Position numbers and translations under genes: made by a program | The notes under the pieces: generated by a model | What the model was told of the DNA's origin: nothing | What the model saw: the letters and a program-made list of their open reading frames with translations, nothing else | The model's database searches: none | From: Vanilla planifolia | Lineage: Eukaryota; Streptophyta; Magnoliopsida; Asparagales; Orchidaceae | Length of the DNA stretch: 64,000 bases | Direction of reading: 5' to 3' | Assembly (NCBI GenBank): GCA_023846275.1 | Contig: CM043869.1 | Span: forward strand, 22,302,237 to 22,366,236 | Part shown: one piece after another, positions 23,679-35,784 of the stretch | How the letters are laid out: each line of letters starts with the position of its first letter | Numbering within the stretch: the stretch's first letter is position 1

Positions 23679-23689
23679 CTCTGATACCA
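23679..23689 (-). other. Primer binding site of the small LTR element
   Basis: Minus strand reads TGGTATCAGAG, the standard site for initiator methionine tRNA, 3 bp from the right LTR. Confidence 0.85.
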
Positions 23690-23692
23690 CTT

Positions 23693-24001
23693 TGATGGAA
23701 ATAAAAGAGTAGGGAGAAATTTGGAAATGACAACGAAAGACTTAAGAAAGAGGAAGAGAATAGCTAAGAATATTTCATTCATAAAATTGTATAATCGCAA
23801 TAAACCAATTACATCTATTTATAGCCAAGAAAAATATCTAATCTCCCAAATCTTTTCTCATAATTCAAAAGTTTGTTTCTAATCCCTAAAAATCCTCAAA
23901 ATACTTAAATATGCTAACCGTGCTTAAAAAGTGCTAACAACTCCTTAAAAAATGCTAACAAGCACTTGAAAAGTGCTAACCATCCTTAAAGTTTGCTAAC
24001 A
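23693..24001 (-). repeat. 5' LTR (right copy) of the small LTR element
   Basis: 309 bp, same ends as 22176-22484. On the minus strand it is followed by the primer binding site. A weak TATA-like stretch (minus strand CTATAAATAGATG, near 23815) could be its promoter. Confidence 0.88.
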
Positions 24002-24006
24002 ATACT
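24002..24006. repeat. Target site duplication (right) of the small LTR element
   Basis: ATACT, identical to 22171-22175. LINE-B ORF1 resumes in frame right after it. Confidence 0.85.
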
Positions 24007-25773
24007 GACATGGCTACAGATTCTGGTGAATGTTCGAGCATGGCTGCTTCTGCAAGCAGAGTCACTGTTTCCTGTAGTGAAGATGATGATGAGGCTTCAA
24101 CACATGCTGAAGTTGGGGCTGCCCCAAATGTGAGTAACGAGCAACACCGCGCTGCTTCCCCTATGGATGTAGCGCCGCGTGTGGATGCACACGGGGAGTC
24201 ATTTGCTGCGCTGCACGCGGTTGGTGATGATGCTGATGCTGATGCTGATGGTACTGGGATGTCGCATGATGGTGCAAAATGCCATGACCATGTTTCGTCC
24301 ACACTTGCTGAGGGAGACAAAACACCTCTTGCTGCTGCTACTTCGGTCCAGAATGTCACCAGAATGGATATCAACAACGCTCCAAATGTGCCTAAAGTAA
24401 GCTTCAAGGATGTACTAACTGCTAACAACAATGCATCTCGGGGAGGCACCTCGTCTCTTGTTCGGCCGTCCCTCATTGACATCAAGGATTGGGCTGCTTC
24501 TATGCCAAGCTATATTGTTAATGATTCCATTATCATGTCTTCGAAAGCATCTACATGGCGTAGGGACTTCCATCAACATGATCTCGTTGGCCAGGTGTAT
24601 GGAAACTCCCTTCCATTCCACGCCATTGCTCGACTGCTTACCCGCCGCTGGGGACATTTGAAGAATTTCAGGGTACTGGACCTCACTACTGGGTGCTTTT
24701 GTCTGCACTTTGAAACCCTTGAAGACAGGAACTCGGTGTGGTTGGGTGGCCCTTGGCAAGTTGTCGGGCAGGCGATGGGACTTGATGTCTAAACACAGGA
24801 TTTCTGCCCCACTGCAAATACCGCAATGCATGCCCCCGTTTGGGTTTGTTTCCCTACTTTACCTCTTCTATATTGGGATACGCAGAACATAATCAGAATT
24901 GCGAAAAGCTGTTGGCGATCCTATTTTGTTGGATGGATGGACTGGTGACTTACAGCGATCTACCTATGCTCATGTGTGTGTTCGCATGGATCTGTCTAAG
25001 CCACTGATTCCGGGGATGTGGCTTAGTGGTGACCTGGGGAGGACTTTCTAAAGATTTGAATACTAGGGATTACCACAACTATGTTTCTCTTATGGCTGTG
25101 TTGGCCACCTTGCGCAATATTGCCCCAAGAACCAGGCACTGATTGGGAGATCCCAAGATCACCCTGAGCCCACTGTGGTTGGGGCGGGCACGCCAGCGCA
25201 TGTTCATACTACTATGCATTAAGCGAACGTTGCGGCGTCATCTGCAACGGGCACATCTCTTTCGCACGCGTGCAGGTCTCTGTCAGCATCTTCTCGCACG
25301 CCTTTGCGCTCCAGTGTGTCCCCTGGGACATCTACACGCATAGTGGCTCCTAGGTGTGGCCAGCAGCAACAGCTGGCGCGAGCGCTCAGGCGCAAGCGCG
25401 TGCCATGGTGCAGCATGAGTCTGGGAATCGCGCGGGACATGCGCTTGATGTAGAATTTGACAGTCATAATAGCATGGATAGTGCAATCAAGGATGGTTTC
25501 GGTCCTTGGATGTTAGTTCAACCAAGGCATCGTAATACTGCTGTCGCCTATTGTCGAAGCCAAGGTACAAGACAAGATGTTCAAACTAACAAGCTACCCC
25601 TGGGAGGCCAGGAAGCTTTGATGGTAGAGGACGCGTCAATGCAAGGAGGAGCGCATCTGTTGTGCGTGGCAGGGAGCCATTCCGTAGAGTATGGGCACGA
25701 AAGGCCCCAATGGCGGGGGGTGATTCTCCTGCGACATCACGGCATGACAATGCTGCAACCGTTTCCACCGTAG
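24007..25773 (+). pseudogene. LINE-B ORF1, third segment (DUF4283 and damaged zinc knuckle)
   Basis: This continues the ORF1 frame from 22175: an acidic/alanine-rich region with an Asp-Ala repeat near 24230, then DUF4283 (FHQHDLVGQVYGNSLPFHAI; NFRVLDLTTGCFCLHFE; VWLGGPWQVVGQAMGLDV) to a TAA at 24790. After the stop the homology continues (APVWVCF, LLYWDTQNI). A 1-nt frame change occurs near 24905 and further stops at about 25048 and 25063. The zinc knuckle reads CFSYGCVGHLAQYC, with the second cysteine changed to tyrosine. The C-terminal GPWMLVQPRHRNT (about 25500) matches LINE-A. Several lesions make it non-functional. Confidence 0.75.
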
Positions 25774-26234
25774 TGAATGTGGATCGAAAGGGAAAAGCAA
25801 TCATGTTCTATGACACAGATGGGGAAAATAGAGTCAAGGATCCCTATGTTACACAACCGATACGTTACTAAGGGGATGGCCCCTTGGCTGTACTTCGTGG
25901 GGTACAGTCTCATTTTCTACATTCTGTGTGTGTGGGGGATTCAGCTTTGCATTGGACGATGCAGGGAGGTACCTGCTGCGACAAGTGATGTGGCCAATTT
26001 GTTGGGCGTTCACAGTGGATGCCTATGTGGAAGTATGGTTGCAACAAAGAGGATGGGTTTGGCGCTTATGCGCGTCTGGGGGCTGCGTTGCGTGTGCATG
26101 CTGCTTTATGGATGTGCGCGCACGCGTGGACCCTTGTGGCACAATGCTTTGCAGGCTGCTGTTGGGGAGCTTGGACATGAATGGTGTGGCTATGCTGGCA
26201 GGGAGGTTCCTCGCTTTGTCTGGATTATTTCTCT

Positions 26235-29200
26235 ATGAAGATTATTGTATGGAATATTAGGGGGTACGGGACAAGAAGTCAAGGTTATATCTCCAGAGGC
26301 TCATGAGGGAGGAAAATGGCACTGTGGTGGCTCTTGTAGAGACCCGTGTGCAGGAGTTTACTAGGAAGGATGCTGACATTCTTCTTGGAAGGGATTAACA
26401 ATTTATAGTTCAGCCGTCTATGGGTAAATCTACTCGAGTCATTTTGCTATGGCGTGGCTGGTGTCACCTTAGAGTTGTTCGTTGCTCCACACATGCGGTG
26501 TCTGCTGCTGTGACCATCAATAGGGACCGCACTATGACTTGCTGCGTGGTTTATGGCCCCAAGGACGTCTATAAGAGGAGACAAGTTTGGGACTTTATGC
26601 GCGTGGAGGCTCGTGAGGACACACCTCTCCTTGTGGCTGGTGACTTAAACATTATTACATCACAGGAGGAGAAGCACGGAGGAAAAAAATTTCGCTATAT
26701 GCAAGCTCAGCTTGAATTCTCGGAAATCATTCAGGAGCTCCAACTTGAAGACATGGATTCATCAGTAATAAATACACTTGGTGCAGTGGCAAGTTGGGGG
26801 TGCTCGGATTTGGGAGAGGCTCGATAGGGCCGTGATGAATACTTGTGCAATGCATGCATTCCCAACAACCACAGTGACACATCTCCCTCGAATTGGCTCT
26901 GATCACTGCCCTCTTTTAATCAGCTTGGGGGGAGTCAAATGCAAGTCCAGTTGTCAGATACCTTATTTTGAAGCCACTTGGCTGGAGTTCCCACAGGCTG
27001 TGGGGATTGTTCGCAGCGCTTGGCGGAGGCGCGCTGGCGACAATGTCATGGAAGGACTCTACTAAATTTGGTCGTTGCTTGCACGCGCTCCATCGATGGA
27101 GCAAAACCAAGGCAGGAGCGCTTATTCACACTAATGGGAATTTGGTTTATGAGATCTCTGCACTCAAGAACAAGGAATCCGAGTGTGGCCTGGACAATGA
27201 GGAGAATATCTTACTTGGCTGCCTTATCATGGAGTTTCAAAGGAGCTGTGCGCTTGAGGAACGTTGGTGGTGGCAGTGCTCCAAAGTCCACTGGGCTCAC
27301 CTTGGGGATGGAAACATACGTTTTTTCCACGCTGCAGCATCTACTTGATGGCGCAACAATCGTATTACACATTTGAAGGATGATTCAGGCGACATGGTCA
27401 CCTCGTCTGAGGGCATTTGCCAAGTTCTTATGCAGTTCTTTGAAGCTAAGTAGCAGCGTGCTGATGCAGTTACCCCCTTGCACCATTTTGCGTCGAGCGC
27501 ACGCATATCTCTGGACCAAGGCAGCATGATTATGCGGGACATCACTGGGGATGAGGTTATGTGTGCAATTAGAGCCATTAAGAAAAACAAGTCACTTGGA
27601 ATGAATGGCATTACCGCTGAGTTTTTGTGTGGATACCAGGACATTGTTCATGCAGACATGTTGCTTGCAATTAAGGCCTTTTTTGAGATGAAACAGATGC
27701 CTGTGGTGTGGAAGGATACCTTGATCAGGCTTATTCCTAAGAAAGTGGGTGCCAACATGCCGAGTCAGTTCTGCCCCATCAGTCTTTGCAATCTTATTTA
27801 CAAGGTGGTTGATCGTATCCTTGTGGAGAGATTGCAGCATGTGATACCCGATATTATCTCACAGGAGCAGGGCACTTTTGTCCCCGGCAGATCAATTATG
27901 GATAACATCTTTGTGGCTCACGAAATGGCGTTTAAAATGCATTCATCCACTTCAAGGAAGGGTATGATGGCTATAAAGATTGATATGGAGCAAGCCTATG
28001 ATTATGTCCAATGGGATTTTATCATTGACATGCTATGGTTTCTTGGGTTTCCCCGGCTATGGTGCGAGTGGGTCACTGCGTGTATTTGCAATCCCCGTTT
28101 CGGCATGCTACATAATGGCACTAGGCTTCCATGGATTACGGCTCACAGAGGTTTACGGAAAGGCTGTCCTCTTTCACCGTACTTATTCTCTATTACCATT
28201 GAGTACATGTCTGCTCTCGCGTGTGAGTATGAAGCCCACGCGCTTTTGGGGTTTCGCTGCACTCTGCGCGTGCCCCTCGTCTCTCATCTTCTATTTGCGG
28301 ACGACATACTCATGTATACACTGGCTTCGCGCCACGTCGCGGGCGCTGTGCTCGCTATTCTGTGCAAGTTTGGGTGTGTCATGTGGCTCAATGTCAATTT
28401 GGCCAAATCTAAGATCTTCTTCAGCAGGGCCATGAAGACAAGCAAGAAAAGGAGAATAGCGAATAATCAACAGATGACTCAGGTCGAGGATCTTACCTAT
28501 CTTGGTGTACCCATTTCCACCAAATTGCTAGTCAAGGATGACTTTAACTTCATTATCCAGAAGCTCGAAATGCAGATTGCAAAGTGGCGCATTCGTCCCC
28601 TATCTATGGTTGGGAGAGTGCTGATGATTAATGCGGTACTGCAAGCTATTCCTAGTCATGTTATCACTCATTGCATGATGCCTAAGGGGGCTATCGATGC
28701 CATTGAGAAGATAATTAGATGTTTCCTGTGGTGCGGCGCCAGCAACACTAGTTCGATGCACTATGTTGATTGGGAGACGGTCATCATGCCGAAGGAGTTG
28801 GGCGGCCTTGGTATTCATTGCTTGCGCCTTAGGCAACGCGCGCTCCCATTGAGGCAGTGCAAACGAATTATTATGGATGAGGACTGCATATGGATCAATA
28901 TTCTGCGCCACAAGCTACTCGTATCGCACTTCGCGCCGTGCGTCTCATGCTGGCAGGCTCACCTTTGGCGCTATGCATGATGCACTGTCCTGCCTTGTTT
29001 GGAGAATTGGGGATGGCACTGTTGCTCGATTCGATGAGGATAATTGGTTGGGCATCCTTCCCATTAGGTGGTGGCCGACTTACATCAACATGGATAACAC
29101 TTGGCCTACACTTGTGATGGATTGTCTCGACGATGCTGGGCAGTGGGACAGGCATAGAATCTCCTCTTGGGCAAGTGATGCACTCATTGACAGGGTTATG

Positions 29201-30308
29201 CATCTACTGCGCAGCTGCAAGCACAGTGATACCCTGGTTTATTCCTTCACGGAGGCTGAGGATTCTACTATTGGCAAAGCCCACATGCACCTGGCTCGTG
29301 GTGTTTATAACGATGGTGTGATGGGTCCTCGGGCCACCGCCGTGTGCTTTAAGAGGATTTGGAAACTCAAAGTTGCGCCAAGAACTCGCATATTCCTTTG
29401 GCGCCACCCAGCATGACGCGCTGCCCAGCATGGCCGAGACCTCGCGTCATGTTCTTTGGGACTGCCCGCGCATACAAGAAATTTGGTGTACGCGGGAGGT
29501 GCACGATGCCGCCGACGCGCTTCGCCGTTGGCTTAATGTTCACTGGGCGCTGAAACCTGTGCAATTCTTCTTGGAGTCTACCACCGCGCCGGGAACGAGA
29601 TGCCAATTCGATATGCTCCATGGTGCGACCATTGCTACGGTCTTTCTAAGTCTTTGGGACAACAGAAATCTCAAGAAGCATAACAGCTCCATCCTGGATT
29701 GCAGCACTATTGTCCGCAATGTCATGGTTGCTACCGTAGCTGCAAGATCATATTCTACTCCTCCATTCATGCCCAGCTGGAACTCTTTCAGCTCCCCAGA
29801 GCTGCATAATACCTTAATTTGGGTTCCTCCTCCAGCCGGATGGGTCAGGATTAATTGTGATGCTGCTACGGGTAACGAGTTATCTGGTGTGGGATTCGTC
29901 ATCAGAGATCAGTGGGGCAAGCCCCTACTCGTTGGTGGCAAACAATTATTTTCTACGTCTTGTGATGCTATGGAGCTTCAAGCCATATTGGAGGCTCTCG
30001 ATGCGGTTCGGCGCTATCTCCCCGAGCTTCACGCCATTGAGATCCATTCGGAATCGGTCTCGACTATTTTGGAGATGCACCACATGATTAATTGTCCGCC
30101 CGAGGGGGGTTTCCTCTTGCCAGCTATTGTGCACGCGCAGAGACTTGTCGCACTTTGCATCGCGCATGTTCGTAGCTAGTGCAATGCCCCTGCTGACTGG
30201 GCTGCACGCGAGGCATGTTTTGATGATTATGTTTGGGGTTGGGGTATGCCTCCCCCTAAACCGCTTCTTAATCTATTGCTGAATGATTTCCCTTTTGATC
30301 CTCCTTAG
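26235..30308 (+). pseudogene. LINE-B ORF2: degraded endonuclease, RT and RNase H
   Basis: It starts MKIIVWNIRG at 26235, as in LINE-A, but breaks within 25 codons. The endonuclease continues through frameshifts and stops: VETRVQEFTRKDAD, then VVYGPKD, then GDLN for the usual GDFN, then SDHCPLL near 26900. RT is open over 27478-28980 with FCPISLCNLIYKV, IKIDMEQAYDYV, GLRKGCPLSPYLF and the catalytic FADD at 28294-28305. A connection region (WRIGDGTVARFDEDNWLG) runs 28877-29416. RNase H (INCDAATGNELSGVGF; AMELQAI; IHSES in place of the usual D; ADWAARE after a stop at 30177) ends at the TAG at 30306. At least seven lesions are visible. Confidence 0.82.
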
Positions 30309-30346
30309 AGGATTTTTTGTATTGGCTTAGGCCTCTTTTGCAATCA

Positions 30347-30359
30347 GGAAAAGCACGGT
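30347..30359. repeat. Target site duplication (right) of LINE-B
   Basis: GGAAAAGCACGGT, identical to 15131-15143, 38 bp after the ORF2 stop codon. Confidence 0.75.
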
Positions 30360-32412
30360 AATTTTTAGGAAACTCCTCCCGTGCCGTGAGAAACAAAGAA
30401 AAAAGAATCACTTACTAAACAAATAAAGGAGTAGCCGTTATACTAAAACGTTAACATTGTTTTAAAAACATTAAAAATAATTTTTATTTTTAAACTAAAT
30501 ACTTGTACTTTAAAAAATTGGCAAACATAATTAGATAATAAAATAATATGATCTAGTTATTGCAATTTGAAATATATAGAAAATAAGATAATAAAATGTG
30601 AATAAAAAATGTTATATTTGATTTGGATTCAAATTAAATTCTCAATCATTAATATGTTTATACTAACTATAATATACAATAGTTCTCTAAAATTATCTAT
30701 TTATATCTATAATATATAGTTAGTTATATGCATATTACCATGTAAAGGCGTAACTTCGACTATAGCTTTAAATTTTATTATTCTGTTTCTCTTGAATTAA
30801 TTATTGTAGTACATACTTGATAGTTGTAAACTTAGTCAAATTTTTATCAATATAATGATATCCTCAACTACTAGTTGGGCCTAAAGCTATTTAATGGGAT
30901 TTGTCATCAATTGAATTTGCTACGATGATTGACATAAGAAAAGTTGATAGAACTTTAGTGACAGAACATCAAGGAAATATTATTATTATAATGTCTGAAA
31001 GGATTGTCCAATGTTCACAATAAATACCTTCATAGCTGCAAAATGATGGATAGATGATGGACAAACTCAATCGGTATTGGCAGAGAAAGTTGATTGTTTT
31101 CATCAAGATACATACGAGCTTCATTATTTATCTAATTTGATTTTGTAACACTTTTTTTTCGTGAGATGAAATTCATCTTATAGAGCTTCTAGTGTCATGT
31201 TGTCTCATTAAGATAGGAGGATTACTATTCGCATTCTATGAATTTAAATGAGTAGTCCTATGGAATCATGTTTTTTAAAGTTTTGAAAGTAAAACACCTA
31301 ACATAAACATAAAAAAAAAGTTAATGTTAAAAGTTGTCTTCAATGGGTGTAAATGCACCATATTTGTGCATGTGCATAGGATTTGTTCCATATCGATTTT
31401 GCAAACTTCTGAAGGAATGTTAGAGAGCAAAAAGAACACATAATATAACAACTAGTAAAACAAAAAACTCTTGAAATGATAAAAAATGAGATAATAAATG
31501 ATAAAAAAAATATATTCTATTATAGCTTACAAAGAGAGTCTTGTTATTACATTATTTTTTCCAACTAAGGTCAAAACAAGATAATTTTGTTGAACTTTGA
31601 GAAACAAGCTCGGTGTTAGCGTTGGAGAGATTGACTTCTAGAAAAAAGAAAAGTGCATGCACAATATGCATTACATATACAAGATTAGAGAGAACATAAA
31701 TTAAGTGTAAAAAATATTTATTTATAAATTAGCTTATATAAAAACAAGAAGAATAATATAATTTATTATGAAGGTTGACAAGTGGTTTGATAGATGGTGA
31801 GCTAAGAAAAGTTTGAAATAAGAAGAATTAATGTGAAATTCATCAATATTTATTATGTATTTAATATCTTAATTATCAAAAAAGTATAATAAGTAATAAT
31901 CTTATGAAAAGATTGATTATATACTCGAAATAAATCTCACTAAAGAGAATCTCCAAATATGCCAAAATAGAAATGAATCGTTTTGAAAAGAAAAAGAAAG
32001 ACTCTGATAAGACTTTATAGTAAGCAAGACTAACCTAAGTGAGAAGCCTAAACAATAAAACTAGATAATAATGAACTTAAGTGGACGTACATCATTTGAG
32101 GAAATAGGCTAACAGCCACACTTTAAACAAATAAGAACGTAGGATTACTTGAATAACATGCGCAAATAATGAGAAAAGGGGAAGGGAATGATTATATTAA
32201 CAAATAATAAATTTCAACTTAGGTTTTATCTAAAAACAATAGCAAATAAAGAATATTAACTTCTTAATTTCTTAATTCATGTATATTTGATTCTCTAATT
32301 TTCCTTTTTAGCTTTGTCCACGGAGTCATCCTCGTCCTTCCTCCACGAGTTTTTCCCTCTAACAGCCAGCACCTGAGAAGCTCGATCTTAATTCCATCCT
32401 CTTATATATTTT
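30360..32412. other. AT-rich intergenic stretch and bestrophin upstream region
   Basis: Very AT-rich sequence with no open frame of note, LTR or RNA. The last 100 bases turn CT-rich and GC-richer (32320-32412), probably the promoter/5' UTR of the downstream gene. A TATA-like TTATATATTTT sits at 32400-32410, too close to the chosen ATG to be its TATA box unless a later start is used. Confidence 0.5.
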
Positions 32413-33057
32413 ATGGATACCCAATTTTCCTCGTCCTTCCATTGCGCGCTCAAGTGCAGGTTATGCTCCTGGCCGACGCCACGTCTACCAATTCGCTCCA
32501 TCCGTGTCCTTTGCACCAAATCGTCGGGATCTATGTCCTCCCTTCCTGCCATCCTCCGGTCCATCGGAAGCTGGGCTGACGCGGTCAAGGAGGGCGGCGT
32601 GCTGAAACACCGTTCACTTTACACGCCCGAGAACTGGCGCGTCCATCGCAGCTCTTCACGACATCTCCGTCATGTTCTCACCAGCCTTTCGTCTCGTGTC
32701 ATCCTCTCGCTTGTCCCTCCCGTGTCCATCTTCACGTCCTTCGCTGCCGTCCTGTCGCTCTACAACTCCGCGGTGATTTATAGGTGGATACCGGAATTCT
32801 TCCCGCTGATGCACGCATCATCGCTCCCTTACCAGCTCACAGCGCCGGCTCTAGCGTTACTGCTGGTTTTCAGGACCGAAGCGTCATATGGCAGGTTTGT
32901 GGAGGGGAAGAAAGCCTGGATGAGTGTTGTCGCCACGGTCAGCGAGATGGCGGGTTTATTGATGTCCACCATGGCTACGGTTAGAGGTGGTGTCGTGGAA
33001 GCGAGGACAGTGAGAGCACTCTTGAATTATGTGATATCATTTCCGTTTGCCCTCAAG
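32413..33057 (+). CDS. VCCN1: Bestrophin-like chloroplast chloride channel (VCCN type), exon 1
   Basis: First coding exon, 215 codons, of a plant VCCN/UPF0187 bestrophin. In Arabidopsis the family forms voltage-dependent anion channels in the thylakoid membrane that tune proton motive force when light changes. Residues 1 to about 40 are Ser/Arg-rich and lack acidic residues after Asp2, as expected of a plastid transit peptide. The bestrophin domain then begins (HRSLYTPENW about 66, SRHLRHVLTSLSSRVILSL about 82-100). A first membrane helix (about 96-122) is followed by the family signature SSLPYQLTAPALALLLVFRT (about 136-155) and EASYGRFVEGKKAW. I chose ATG 32413 as first in frame. The exon ends in phase 0 at FALK before a GT donor (GTTGGT). 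Exon 1 is GC-rich, unlike the rest. The gene is intact so far as visible. Confidence 0.93.
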
Positions 33058-33765
33058 GTTGGTGGTAGAATCTCCTTTTCCTCTAGTCTTTGGAAAGTAC
33101 AATTTAACATTTCACTGTGATCTGAACTTATCCATCTAAATCTATTTATTATCAGAGTTCCTTTTGTTTTGTTGTCAATGCTTACGTGCATTGGTCATTA
33201 TATGATGATGGTAGGTTCTGGTTTAAGGGACTAATAAGATTGAATTGGATTGCTTGCTCTGCGAACCTCATAACATTTTTAGAAATTGACTTAGATCATG
33301 ATCATCATCATTTGTAGAAGACATCGTGTACTGTTGTATCAAAGAAACTAGGGTAGAATGTTGGTAGATGTTCACCAATGCTGAGTGCAAACGTGTTAGA
33401 ATATTTTTGTAGGGGCTTGACTCATTTAGTTGGTCAAGGCAACTTGAGTATAGTAGGTAAGCCTTAATCCCATGTGTGGTGTGGTTATTTTGTCATGCTT
33501 GTGTTGAGCTAGATTGTGTGTATGTTGATATAAGATCTTTTAATCAACATATCTCACACATTTTAAGGGATTGTATTCTACATTAGGACATACCTTAGAT
33601 TTATTGAGAAAAATAACACCTTTGTATTGCATGTAAAGTGTTTAAATAAAGTACACTATTGGCTTAAGAAAAGTACATTGAATAAAAGATAAGGATTAAT
33701 GTGATTTGACTCCAATTAGTTAATTTGGCCTATTCCTTAGAGAGATTATTGTTTTTACAAAAAAG
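33058..33765. other. Bestrophin intron 1, unique AT-rich part
   Basis: Intron sequence after the exon 1 donor. I see no gene, repeat or RNA here beyond short AT runs. Confidence 0.55.
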
Positions 33766-35330
33766 ATAAGATTTAATCTCTAGAGACACCAGAGATCTCC
33801 TCACTTTCTTTTTTCTATTTTGGTTTTTAATCAAATGACAACATATATGAGAATTTAAAAAGTCCTAATTACACAAAATAATAACTCAAACCATGAATGA
33901 TAAATAAATCTGACCAATCCAAATACTTCAATAGATTTGATTATAGTTGTGAATCACATTATAGAAGGTCAACTCTAACAAATTTTTGCCTTAGTTTGCA
34001 TTTTATAAATTACTTAAGGAGAGCCAACTTTCATTGATCCTTCACATTTCTTATTGTATTCTTCAAAGTTATGTTTTGTTGACATGAGTCGCTCCTTGGC
34101 CTAGGTTGCATGAACCCAATTAGGGCCTTTTGATGTTACTTACCATTGTGAAGTATGACATGACTTCCTCTCTTTCACACCGCTAGGCAGATTTCCACTG
34201 AACTCAATATATGATACAAAATCGTGCCTTGATTCTTCCATGTACATGCCCCTTTATAAGAACCATATCAAATTCCCATCCTCTACTTGTAGCACTTGTT
34301 TGGGATAGAATAGAACATTTTTATGACTCTACATTGCTTATAAGCTTATACAAGCTGCCAATCGTCCTCCCATTTAGCTTTTCTATTATACCTTTACAGA
34401 CCCTTAGATCACCTTTGGTTGAACACTTTAATTAATTGATTCCAATGTTTCTAGTGAAATCAAATTTAGTTTTAGATTAGACACATGTCTAATGTTTTCC
34501 AAAGTTTTTAAGATCCCAATTGGCATGCTCCATAGAGAAATCTGCCATTCGTCACCAAATGAACAAGATTTAATCTCTAGAGACACAAGAGGCCTCCTTA
34601 TTTCCTCTCTTTTATTTTAGTTTTCTCCAAAGGGACAATATGTACGAGGATATAAAATCAAACCCTTAATTACATAATTATATTGCATAATAAATAAATC
34701 TACTTGACCCAAAATGTCCTTGGTTCTAATTCCAATTACGAAAACCACAGAATAAAAGATCCATTCGAACAAATCCTCACCTTGGTTTGGATTTTGCAAA
34801 CCACTCGAGAAGAATCAATTTTTTGTCTTACTCATTTCATATTGCCCTTATCAATGTTATGTTTTGTTGGCGTGAGTTGTATGCTCACCTAGAATGCACG
34901 TCCTTGATTAGGGCCTTTGGTACTACTCACCATTGTGAAACGTGACGTGACTTCTACTCTCTCACACCTCTAGAGAGATTTTCACCAAACTCAATATGTG
35001 ATGCAAACATTACATTTATATTCCGACATCTACATGCGATCTTTGTAAGAACTACCTTAGATCTTTAACCTCCACTTACAGCACTCAACGAGATGTTATG
35101 AACTCTATATGACTCTACAGTCCTTATTAGTCTGCACAGGTTGCCAATTATTCTACCATTTATCTTTCCTATTTCTCCTCTACAAGTCATGAGATCTCTA
35201 CTTTTAATAAACACTTTAGCATCTTGAATCCAATGTTTTTAATGAAATCAGATTCACCTTTGAATTGGACATGTGTTTAACGTTTGTCAAAGTTCTCATG
35301 ATCCAATTAAATATGCAAATATGTGCTAAT
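33766..35330. repeat. Diverged 0.8-kb tandem duplication in intron 1
   Basis: Two copies with an offset of about 795 bp. AAGATTTAATCTCTAGAGAC occurs near 33770 and 34565. ATGTTTTGTTG, then TTAGGGCCTTT, then CACCATTGTGAA, and TTTCACACC/TCTCACACC recur in the same order in both. Copies are clearly diverged. No coding potential or transposon motif is visible. Confidence 0.7.
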
Positions 35331-35779
35331 TCTACTTGGCAACATTGCACTTTTGAACATTTGCCATATTGATTCCGCATTATCGCATTCTTGATATGTG
35401 CTATTTGCTCTCTAATAGTATTGCTGGTGTTTGTGTTGGTTAAATTAGGGCTTTATTGAGACATAGCAAATAAAAAAATTACAATAAGAAGAAAGAAATG
35501 AATTATGTTGTAATCTTTATTTTTTAAATAAATTGACAAGGCAATCCAATAGGACTCAATTTCTTACAAAAGTTGAGGCAATTCACCTTTTTTTACAAGG
35601 ACTATGGAGGGCTTTTCAACCATGAATTTGATAGACAGGTTGATTTTCTTGGAAATCGGTTTTCTATAGTGTTTCTTAGCTTTTGGAAGGATGTAAGCTA
35701 TGTGGCATAGAACATTGGCAATAAAGATGTTTATCCTCTCTTGCTATTCCTTTGTCCTCTTTCTTCTCTTTCTAAGGGT

Positions 35780-35784
35780 TCATC
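35780..35784. repeat. Target site duplication (left) of the Tekay-type element
   Basis: TCATC, identical to 44755-44759. Confidence 0.9.

Larger units (their letters stand above)
22176..24001 (-). mobile_element. Non-autonomous LTR element carrying an unrecognised ORF
   Basis: Two 309-bp LTRs (22176-22484 and 23693-24001) differ at about nine sites and are flanked by the 5-bp duplication ATACT (22171-22175 and 24002-24006). Orientation is minus: CTCTGATACCA (23679-23689), complementary to the methionine tRNA primer site, lies next to the right LTR. The minus-strand polypurine tract TTGAGGGGGAGTA adjoins the left LTR. LTR ends are TG...CA on the minus strand. The 1.2-kb interior has no gag, PR, IN or RT text, but a 30-bp minisatellite and an ORF of about 250 codons. 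It must have moved with enzymes from another element. It interrupts LINE-B ORF1. Confidence 0.88.
15144..30346 (+). mobile_element. LINE-B: L1-type LINE, split by two later insertions
   Basis: GC-rich sequence begins abruptly at 15144 and ends at 30346, flanked by a 13-bp direct repeat (GGAAAAGCACGGT at 15131-15143 and 30347-30359). Inside are a 5' UTR (15144-15650), ORF1 (from ATG 15651) and ORF2 with endonuclease, RT and RNase H (to the stop at 30308). LINE-A (15694-22022) and a small LTR element (22176-24001) interrupt it. Without them and one copy of each duplication the element is about 7.0 kb, the size of a full-length plant L1. Stops and frameshifts make it inactive. No poly(A) tail is seen before the right repeat, which is unusual. 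Confidence 0.8.

Noticed and set aside
30353-30390. GCACGG...CCGTGC inverted motif beside the LINE-B duplication as a DNA-transposon terminus
   Set aside because: The arms are only six bases and no matching distant terminus was seen.
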